This document shows positions 52,284 to 58,705 of a stretch of DNA of 64,000 nucleotides, piece after piece; position 1 is the stretch's first letter; every line of letters starts with the position of its first letter. This stretch comes from UBA6522 sp965237785. GTDB lineage: Bacteria; Pseudomonadota; Gammaproteobacteria; Steroidobacterales; Rariloculaceae. The position numbers and the translations under genes were made by a program. The notes under the pieces are model-generated. The model saw only the letters and a program-made list of their open reading frames with translations. It was not told the origin of the DNA and made no database searches. The DNA lies in contig OZ250159.1 in assembly GCA_965237785.1 (NCBI GenBank), positions 1,178,001 through 1,242,000 of the forward strand, in the 5' to 3' direction.

Positions 52284-53467
52284 AGTCGGCCGTACTCACC
52301 GTCTGCCGCAAGGAGATACTCGACAACGCGCGGGACAGGCGGACACTGCTGACGGCCACCCTGTTCGGTCCGATCATGGGTCCGGTATTTTTCGTCTTCA
52401 TCATGAACTTCACGGTCTCTCAAGCCATAACATCGAGAGAAACACCGATCCAGGTCCCGATCATAGGCGCCGAGCACGCCGACAATCTCGTCACATTTCT
52501 GGGCAGCCGAGGCATCACCGCGAGCGAGGGGCACAACCTTGAGAGCCGTGACGACGCAATCGATGCCGTTCGCGGCGACGGGCAGGAACTGGTTGTATAC
52601 ATCGATGAGTCATTCGGCGAAGAACTGACCAGCCAAGTCGGCGCGCACGTCGGTTTGATTTACGATGAATCGGATACGAGGTCCGATCGGCGCGCTGGCC
52701 GGGTTCGCGGGGCAATCAATGCGTACTCCCAGCAGATCAGCTCACTGCGACTGCTAACTCGCGGAATCGACCCGATTGTGGTCCGCCCATTGATCGTCGA
52801 CAGCTTTGATGTATCCACGCCCAGCGGGCGCTCCTCGCTCTTGCTCGGCGTGCTGACCTATTTTCTGCTGTTCTCAACACTCCTGGGCGGCCAATACCTG
52901 GCAATCGACACGACCGCCGGGGAGCGCGAGCGAAAGTCGCTTGAACCGCTTCTCACGACGCCGGTGGGACGCTCGAGTTTGCTCCTGGGGAAGATGGGTG
53001 CGACGGTTGCGTACATGCTCATCTCGCTCGCTCTGACGCTCTTTTGCTTGACGATTGCGCTGCGATACATGCCCTTCGAGGAACTCGGCATGAGTTCCAG
53101 CTTTGGCCCGGTGACGGCGCTGGTCGGGTTTTTGTTGCTGGCGCCGTTCGCACCACTCGGCGCAGCGCTGATGACCGTCGTTGCATCGTTCACGAAGAGC
53201 TTCAAGGAAGCCCAGGGATACGTCGCCGTCGTCATGATCGTACCGACAATGCCGTTGATCTTCGCATCGATAGTCAACGTGCGCCCGTCGCTCGAGCTGA
53301 TGGCGGTTCCCAGCCTCAGCCAGCACTTGCTCTTCACGTCCCTGCTCCGTCAGGAACCGATCGAACCACTGATGCTGGCCATTTCCGTTGCGTCGACCCT
53401 GTTGCTCGGCGCGGCACTCTTGCTTGTCGCCATGCGCCTCTACGATCGAGAAGGAATCCTCGGGTAA
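52280..53467 (+). CDS. ABC-2 type transporter permease (NatB-like)
   Basis: 395 residues. A first helix (LLTATLFGPIMGPVFFVFIM) is followed by a periplasmic domain of about 140 residues. The membrane core has about five helices, including SSLLLGVLTYFLLFSTLLGG and KMGATVAYMLISLALTLFCL. The cytosolic coupling segment AGERERKSLEPLLTTPV is typical of ABC-2 exporters. It ends 22 bases from the converging NfeD-like gene. Works with the ATPase at 51558. Confidence 0.85.
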   Translation: MKSAVLTVCRKEILDNARDRRTLLTATLFGPIMGPVFFVFIMNFTVSQAITSRETPIQVPIIGAEHADNLVTFLGSRGITASEGHNLESRDDAIDAVRGDGQELVVYIDESFGEELTSQVGAHVGLIYDESDTRSDRRAGRVRGAINAYSQQISSLRLLTRGIDPIVVRPLIVDSFDVSTPSGRSSLLLGVLTYFLLFSTLLGGQYLAIDTTAGERERKSLEPLLTTPVGRSSLLLGKMGATVAYMLISLALTLFCLTIALRYMPFEELGMSSSFGPVTALVGFLLLAPFAPLGAALMTVVASFTKSFKEAQGYVAVVMIVPTMPLIFASIVNVRPSLELMAVPSLSQHLLFTSLLRQEPIEPLMLAISVASTLLLGAALLLVAMRLYDREGILG

Positions 53468-53470
53468 ATT

Positions 53471-53487
53471 GCCGGCCGGGCGCCGGC
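53471..53487. terminator. Possible hairpin between converging genes
   Basis: GCCGGC-CGGGC-GCCGGC forms a 6-base-pair G+C-only stem with a 5-base loop, 3 bases after the permease stop and 2 bases before the NfeD-like stop. No T-run follows on either side, so it may act as a transcript-end structure rather than a classic terminator. Confidence 0.3.
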
Positions 53488-53489
53488 GG

Positions 53490-53873
53490 TCAGTCCGCCA
53501 ACTCCGCGGGGTTTTGCGTGGCAGTGTCGGCAGCCGCATCGTCGGTGACCGCATCGTCAGCGGCAGCGACCTCCTCCACCTCCAGCACCAACCCATTCAC
53601 AGCGGTGACGCGGACGGGCGTATCCGCGGGCAGCATGACGCCTCCGACCAGGTTCGCACTCCAGCGCTCGCCCTCAATTCGCACCCGCATCAACACGCCG
53701 CTGTTGTCGACCACAGTGCCGCGCTTGCCGAGCATGGGAAGGTCCGCGGCCGGGGAATCTCCGAGGTATTTCCTGATGGCCTCGCCGCCGCTTTCGCCAA
53801 CCAATTCGCGTGCGACGAGCGCTACGATCCCGATCACTACCAAGGCCAGCAGCAGCCCGCTGATGAGTTCCAC
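53490..53873 (-). CDS. NfeD-like protein (OB-fold membrane protein)
   Basis: 127 residues from GTG 53873. One N-terminal membrane helix (ISGLLLALVVIGIVALVARE) is followed by the NfeD C-terminal OB domain (GKRGTVVDNSGVLMRVRIEG then PADTPVRVTAVNGLVLEVEE). The tail is Asp/Ala-rich. NfeD proteins normally act with an SPFH (stomatin/prohibitin-type) partner in the same operon, but no such gene is present here. It starts 5 bases after the stop of the DUF6152-like gene on the same strand. A longer frame upstream overlaps that gene and is unlikely. Confidence 0.68.
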   Translation of the reverse strand: MELISGLLLALVVIGIVALVARELVGESGGEAIRKYLGDSPAADLPMLGKRGTVVDNSGVLMRVRIEGERWSANLVGGVMLPADTPVRVTAVNGLVLEVEEVAAADDAVTDDAAADTATQNPAELAD

Positions 53874-53878
53874 AGCCC

Positions 53879-54889
53879 CTACTGCTCCCACGCCCGCCGC
53901 GAAACGTTCGGATCGCAATCGATACCGATCATTTCCAGTTCCGGCATGTAGACCCACTCCCCCGTTCCGGTAAAGGGTTCGGCCAGGTATTCAGGATCTT
54001 CGACACGAAAATCGATCAGGAGTCGCGTGCGATCCTCGTTCAATCGGAACCGTTCGATGACGCGGCGCTGTGTGCCAGCCGGGGACCCGTCGATCAGGGA
54101 CGAGCGATGTGCTTCCAGCAGCGTTGTTTCGACGGCGAGTTCGCCTTCGTCCCATTGACCCACGGAATGCCCCTGATTCGTCAGATCGCCGTCTTCGGGA
54201 TGCGCGCGGCCATCGGTATAGATGGTTCGCACCGTGTTGTAGAGTTCCCCGGTTATGGTCACCCGGTCATCGAATATTTCGATCTTGTTCAGGTACGGAA
54301 CCGCCAGGAATGCCGGTGACGGGTAGGCGATGCACAGGCCGGCCGGGCTTTCGGTGACGATGTCGTATGCGGCTTGCAATTCCGCTCCCCGCTCATTCAG
54401 TTTTCTGACGGTATTCCGCAAGTTCCAGATATGAGCGTTCGTCGATAACGGCGTAGCCCAGATCCCGGATATGTCGTTGGCTTGGGTACCGCCGCCCAAA
54501 TCGCTGGTACTCCCGGCAAACGAGGACCGGGCCGACCAGACGGATCCGTCTTCCTTGGTCAGGGAGCGCAAGCGGGCGTGAGTACGACGGGTATCGTGAA
54601 CGGGATTCATCCGCACCACCACCGGATCGCCTGGCAGCAGCGTATCTGGACCCCAGCCGCTGCGGCTGAGAATGGGCGTTGCATCGGTTTCGATTTCCCA
54701 CTCGATCCGATCGCCGGATGCAGCATCGGCTTCCACGTAGATGTAGACATGCGGATTTCCCCAACGAAACCGGCTGACGGTGCCCTCAACGGCAAGCACC
54801 AGGTCGGTATTGAACACCGAGCCGCTGTGATGCCCCAAAACCGGGGGGGCGACGGCCAGCGCGATGATGGTAGCTAGTAATGTCCGCAC
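53879..54889 (-). CDS. Secreted DUF6152-like protein
   Basis: 336 residues from GTG 54889, with GGAGGT 9 bases upstream; an ATG at 54910 adds 7 residues. The signal peptide (VRTLLATIIALAVAPPVLG) ends just before His-His-Ser-Gly. The first domain has EGTVSRFRWGNPHVYIYVEA near residue 35, and the C-terminal domain has SVGQWDEGELAVETTLLEAH near 260. It is the fourth full-length paralogue in the window. The tRNA-Gly gene ends 44 bases upstream on the same strand, and the NfeD-like gene follows directly. Confidence 0.75.
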   Translation of the reverse strand: MRTLLATIIALAVAPPVLGHHSGSVFNTDLVLAVEGTVSRFRWGNPHVYIYVEADAASGDRIEWEIETDATPILSRSGWGPDTLLPGDPVVVRMNPVHDTRRTHARLRSLTKEDGSVWSARSSFAGSTSDLGGGTQANDISGIWATPLSTNAHIWNLRNTVRKLNERGAELQAAYDIVTESPAGLCIAYPSPAFLAVPYLNKIEIFDDRVTITGELYNTVRTIYTDGRAHPEDGDLTNQGHSVGQWDEGELAVETTLLEAHRSSLIDGSPAGTQRRVIERFRLNEDRTRLLIDFRVEDPEYLAEPFTGTGEWVYMPELEMIGIDCDPNVSRRAWEQ

Positions 54890-54932
54890 GGAATTCCGAC
54901 CTCCAACCATTCGAGCGGAACCCCGAGGATGT

Positions 54933-55008
54933 TGGAGCGGGTGAACGGGCTCGAACCGTCGACCTGCACGTTGGCAACGTGCCGCTCTACCAACTGAGCT
55001 ACACCCGC
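54933..55008 (-). tRNA. tRNA-Gly (anticodon GCC)
   Basis: Minus-strand cloverleaf. The acceptor GCGGGTG pairs with CACCCGC, D-arm GCTCAGTTGGTAGAGC is canonical, the anticodon loop TTGCCAA carries GCC, and the T-arm contains GGTTCGAGCCC. The discriminator is U with encoded CCA (76 bases). The downstream DUF6152-like gene is read in the same direction. Confidence 0.95.
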
Positions 55009-55192
55009 GAACGGACGGGGAGCTATTGTAAATCAGCCAGCCGGAATATTGCACGCTTTCCCCACAGGCTATGCTGAATCTACAGCTCAACGTTCAATCA
55101 TTTGTGCGCCAGTAACGCGCTCGTGAATTGCGGTTCGACTGCCGATAGGAATTTGATGCGACAATAGGGAGCGGACACGGAGAGGGTTTGAG

Positions 55193-55321
55193 ATGCCGAC
55201 GACATTTCGCCGTTACGAGCCGGATCAGATGCTGTTGCCGCCCACGGATCTGCGGGAATGGCTGCCGGACGGGCGCTTGGCGTTGAGCGTCAGGCGGCTG
55301 CAAAGGTTGTGGGCTGCATGA
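55193..55321 (+). pseudogene. Remnant of an IS1182-type transposase (N-terminus only)
   Basis: The frame starts MPTTFRRYEPDQMLLPPTDL and continues REWLPDGRLAL, closely matching the opening of IS1182-family transposases (YxPDQxxLLPPSLxxWLPEGHLA). It then loses similarity and stops at 55321. A whole transposase would be about 450-500 residues, and no inverted repeats are seen. The surrounding 55009-55511 otherwise holds no supportable gene. 55322-55511 contains a directly repeated CCAAGATCGTC and no clear promoter. The remnant lies between tRNA-Gly and the F420 genes. Confidence 0.7.
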
Positions 55322-55511
55322 TGGAGGTGCTTCGCGCGCATCGCGCTTCACATCGCCGTCCGGTGTCCCCTTGCGTCGCGATCACTCAATGTAAATCCAG
55401 TTCTTGCTCGACCGTACGAGCCACGTCAACTCTTCACCTGCCACCGTTTCCACCAAGATCGTCTGTCTCCAAGATCGTCGAAACTTCCTATGGCGCAGAT
55501 TCCTAGCAGCC

Positions 55512-56282
55512 ATGCCGAACTACGAACTCAACCTGTTGGCGGTTCCACGAATCCCCTTGATCGAACCGGGTGACGATCTCGCGGCAATCCTGATAACCGC
55601 GCTGGATAAAGCCGGCCTCGAGCCGGGCAAGCAAGATATCCTGGTTCTTGCTCAAAAAATCGTGTCGAAGGCGGAGGGTCGTTACGTCGATCTGGAGACC
55701 GTCACCCCTTCCGAGCGCGCTAACAGCCTGGCGAAAGAGGTAGACAAGGACCCACGCCTCGTGGAAGTCATACTCTCCGAGTCAGACGAACTGGTCGGAT
55801 ACAAACCCGGCGTACTGGTAGTGGCACACCACTCCGGCCTCGTACTGGCAAATGCCGGGATCGACCGTTCCAATCTGGACCCCGATACCGGGGGGGAGAA
55901 AGCCTTGCTGCTGCCCGAGAACTCGGATATCTCGGCCGCCAGTCTAAAGGCCCGCCTGGATGAGCGCTACGGTACTGAACTCGGGGTGGTAATCAGCGAC
56001 AGTGTGGGGCGTGCCTGGCGCAACGGTACGGTGGGTATCGCCCTGGGCACTGCGGGTCTGCCGGCGCTTCGCGACTTCATCGGTCGAGACGACCTGTTCG
56101 GAAGACCCCTGGAAGTGACGCAAACAGGGTTCGCCGATGAACTCGCCTCTGCCGCGTCCCTGCTGATGGGACAGGCCGACGAGGGCCTACCAGTCGTGCT
56201 CATTCGCGGTCTTACGTGGAATTCGGCAGCGCTGACTGCCGAATCGCTGCAGCGGCCCAAGGAGCAGGACCTATTCCGGTGA
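55512..56282 (+). CDS. cofE: Coenzyme F420-0:L-glutamate ligase
   Basis: 256 residues of the CofE family (FbiB N-terminal domain equivalent). ATG 55512 is chosen because the match starts at NLLAVPRIPLIEPGDDLA; upstream sequence lacks family character. Motifs include ILVLAQKIVSKAEGRYVDL near residue 46, GLVLANAGIDRSNLDP near 113 and VVISDSVGRAWRNGTVGIAL near 160. It adds glutamate(s) to F420-0 using GTP. The stop overlaps the cofC start (GTGA at 56279-56282), so the two are translationally coupled. Proteobacterial F420 loci are uncommon, and the neighbouring IS remnant is consistent with acquisition. Confidence 0.9.
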   Translation: MPNYELNLLAVPRIPLIEPGDDLAAILITALDKAGLEPGKQDILVLAQKIVSKAEGRYVDLETVTPSERANSLAKEVDKDPRLVEVILSESDELVGYKPGVLVVAHHSGLVLANAGIDRSNLDPDTGGEKALLLPENSDISAASLKARLDERYGTELGVVISDSVGRAWRNGTVGIALGTAGLPALRDFIGRDDLFGRPLEVTQTGFADELASAASLLMGQADEGLPVVLIRGLTWNSAALTAESLQRPKEQDLFR

Positions 56283-57010
56283 CCAGCCACCCCGGACGCC
56301 CCCGCGTGTGCGCTGTGGTTCCCGTGAAAAACCTCGGTACGGCGAAGCAACGACTCGCGGGCGTGCTCAGCGCCCGGGACCGAGGTCGGCTCTCGCTCGA
56401 GATGCTATCCGACGTGCTCGCGACGCTAAAACGCGTAGAAGGCTTAGATGCTATCGCAATCCTCAGCAGCGATCCTCGTGTTATGGATCGAGCGCTAGCC
56501 TGGGACATACGTGTGTTGAAGGATGCGGAGACGTGCGTGAATGCAGCAGTGGCGGAGGCGGCCAGGACCCTGGGCAGGGAAGGCTACGAGACCATGCTCG
56601 TCGTACCCGGAGATGTTCCCCTCGCCACGCCCGCGGAGTTCAATCGAATCCTGGACGCACAGGCAACCGGAACTCCGGTTACCCTCGTCCCCGACCGACG
56701 GGGAACCGGAACCAACGCCCTGGCCTGCTCGCCACCGACCGCGATCGCGCCTTGCTTCGGGCAACGCAGTTTGTCACGCCACCAGGAGGCCGCGCGGAGC
56801 GCCGGTGTCGCCGCCACAGTCCTGAAGCTCCGGGGCCTGGGTCTGGATATCGACATTCCAGAAGATGTGGTCGCGCTGACGGCACAACAACGACACACGC
56901 GCACCCACGAATTTCTAGTTGGCGTCCTCGGCGAGGCTCACACAGTCGGTCAGAACGAGATCGACTCAACGCGCGAAACGCCGCTCTCGAGGCGGCACGA
57001 AGAAGACTGA
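56279..57010 (+). CDS. cofC: 2-phospho-L-lactate (or phosphoenolpyruvate) guanylyltransferase
   Basis: 243 residues of the CofC/FbiD family from GTG 56279. The nucleotidyltransferase start VCAVVPVKNLGTAKQRLAGV is near residue 10, with MLVVPGDVPLATPAEF near 105 and LVPDRRGTGTNALACSPP near 137 (nucleotide and metal binding). It makes the guanylated three-carbon precursor that CofD joins to FO. Which precursor is used (phospholactate, PEP or 3-phosphoglycerate) cannot be told by eye. No cofD gene is present in the window. Overlaps cofE by 4 bases. Confidence 0.87.
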   Translation: MTSHPGRPRVCAVVPVKNLGTAKQRLAGVLSARDRGRLSLEMLSDVLATLKRVEGLDAIAILSSDPRVMDRALAWDIRVLKDAETCVNAAVAEAARTLGREGYETMLVVPGDVPLATPAEFNRILDAQATGTPVTLVPDRRGTGTNALACSPPTAIAPCFGQRSLSRHQEAARSAGVAATVLKLRGLGLDIDIPEDVVALTAQQRHTRTHEFLVGVLGEAHTVGQNEIDSTRETPLSRRHEED

Positions 57011-57036
57011 CGCTGGCGACTCGGCGACGGGAATAC

Positions 57037-57046
57037 TTGTATACAA
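57037..57046. promoter_or_regulatory. TTGTATACAA palindrome upstream of the transporter gene
   Basis: A perfect 10-base palindrome that matches the sites between fbiC and the hydrolase gene (61090-61221). TTGTAT here, a spacer of 17 bases and TATTCT (57060-57065) could form a weak promoter, so a repressor bound at the palindrome would cover the -35. The style is that of GntR-family operators. No candidate regulator gene is in the window. Confidence 0.5.
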
Positions 57047-57164
57047 TTAACCTGGCTTGTATTCTCCCATCGACCTCGGCGGCGCTGGTGCAGGACCCGA
57101 GATCAAAAGGGAGGCTACACCAATAGGAAACTCCACACGAAGACTGGGGCTCAGGAGAAGATAG

Positions 57165-58673
57165 ATGGAATCAGTGACCGAGACTCAAGAGAACCAGAAC
57201 CCGCTGGCCCTCGCGTCAGTCCTGTTGCTCAAATTCATGGCTGGCCCCCTGTGCCTGTTACTGGTCTACGCCATTGAGGCGGAGGGGATGGTTCATGGTT
57301 CCAAGATCGCCCTGGGGACCCTGGCCTGGATGGTTGCGTGGTGGATTCTGCGGCCAGCGCCCTGGGGCATCACAGCCCTGCTTCCCCTCATCGTCTTCCC
57401 GCTGACGGGCACGCTAAGCACCGCGGAAACAGCGGGCCTCTACGGCCAGAGAGTGTTCTTCTGGATCATGGGCGTCTCCTTGCTGGCCTTCGCCATCATC
57501 AGGCACGGTCTGGCCAAGCGCTTCGCTCTTAGCTTCCTGACCCTCCCCGGTGTCGGAGATAGTACCAACCGTCTACTCTTCTTCTTCTTGCTGGCGACCG
57601 CCTGTGTCTCCATGTTCGTCTCAGACGGCTCTGCCGTTGCGATCATGATTCCCATCGGGCTGTCGATTCACGCCTATATCACGACGCTCACCCGCCAGGG
57701 CGGCTCCAGTAACGAAGCGCCGCGGCTGCGAGCCTTCATTGCCCTCGGTACCCTGTACGCAGCGGTTTCCGGCGGTATCGCCACGATGATCGGGATGCCG
57801 CACAGCGCCGTAGCAATGGCGCAACTGGAAGCCCTGACGGGCAGTGGTATCGGCTGGTTCAGCTGGATGATGGTCGGAGTCCCCATCTTCGCCACGCTAC
57901 TCGTCTGCAATTTCTTTGTACTGCGATTCTTCTTCAGGCCCGAAGTCGGAACGATTCCGGGCGGGCGAGATTTTCTGCTTGCTGAGAAAGCGAAGCTGGG
58001 TAATATGTCGACCGGAGAGAAAAGTGTATTGACAATTTTCATTGTCATGGCCGCGCTTTTTATTTTCCCGCCGCTGTTGCCGGGCATCCTGGGAGAGGAC
58101 AACGCTCTCGCTGCCTGGCTGAGCAACGCGATATCCATCTGGATGGTCCCTCCAATTGTGCTGCTGTTGCTCTTCACCGTGCCCTGTAACCTTCAGAAGC
58201 GCGAGTTCGTACTCAATTGGAAAGAGGCAAACCAACGAATTCCTTGGGAGATCCTGCTCATGGTAACCAGCGCCGTAGCCGCTGTGCAGGCACTCGCGAA
58301 CTTTGGATTCACGGACCTCATCGCTCAGAACGTTTCCGAAGCGGGCGGCAGCGCCGCCGGTCTGCCCTACCTGACGGGCATCGCCACCGCCGTTTCGACG
58401 AATCTGATGTCCGGAGTTGCCGCTACTGCCTTGTTCACTGCCGTGATGGTTCCCGTTGCTGAGCAGATCGGTTTCAATCCCGCCGCGATAACGATCATGG
58501 TTCCTGCTTCGGCGATGGGCATCGTCTTTCCATGGGCCGGCGCCACGGTCGGAACGGCTTTCGCAATTGGTCAGATCGAGCTGAGAGATCTGATCAAGGT
58601 AGGCATCGTGGTGGAGATCATCATAGTCGCCGTTGCCGGGACATATTGCCTGATTTTCGCTCCGTTCCTGTAA
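57165..58673 (+). CDS. DASS (SLC13) family sodium:anion symporter
   Basis: 502 residues with about 11-12 hydrophobic helices. The two family hairpin motifs are visible: MFVSDGSAVAIMIPIGLSIH near residue 147 (the SNT-equivalent is SDG) and TNLMSGVAATALFTAVMVPV near 413. MPHSAVAM, PWEILLMVTSAVAAVQAL and IVFPWAGATVGTAFAIGQIE also fit. It imports a di- or tricarboxylate or similar anion with sodium. Being flanked by F420 genes and under a shared type of palindrome, it may bring in the substrate of the F420-linked pathway. It converges with fbiC, leaving 32 bases. Confidence 0.85.
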   Translation: MESVTETQENQNPLALASVLLLKFMAGPLCLLLVYAIEAEGMVHGSKIALGTLAWMVAWWILRPAPWGITALLPLIVFPLTGTLSTAETAGLYGQRVFFWIMGVSLLAFAIIRHGLAKRFALSFLTLPGVGDSTNRLLFFFLLATACVSMFVSDGSAVAIMIPIGLSIHAYITTLTRQGGSSNEAPRLRAFIALGTLYAAVSGGIATMIGMPHSAVAMAQLEALTGSGIGWFSWMMVGVPIFATLLVCNFFVLRFFFRPEVGTIPGGRDFLLAEKAKLGNMSTGEKSVLTIFIVMAALFIFPPLLPGILGEDNALAAWLSNAISIWMVPPIVLLLLFTVPCNLQKREFVLNWKEANQRIPWEILLMVTSAVAAVQALANFGFTDLIAQNVSEAGGSAAGLPYLTGIATAVSTNLMSGVAATALFTAVMVPVAEQIGFNPAAITIMVPASAMGIVFPWAGATVGTAFAIGQIELRDLIKVGIVVEIIIVAVAGTYCLIFAPFL

Positions 58674-58705
58674 GCCTGGACGCCATCTTGGCTGGCCTGG
58701 CACGG

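Noticed and set aside
53879..55090. Longer DUF6152 frame starting at 55090
   Set aside because: It would run through the tRNA-Gly gene, and the added residues show no signal peptide. GTG 54889 with GGAGGT upstream is better.
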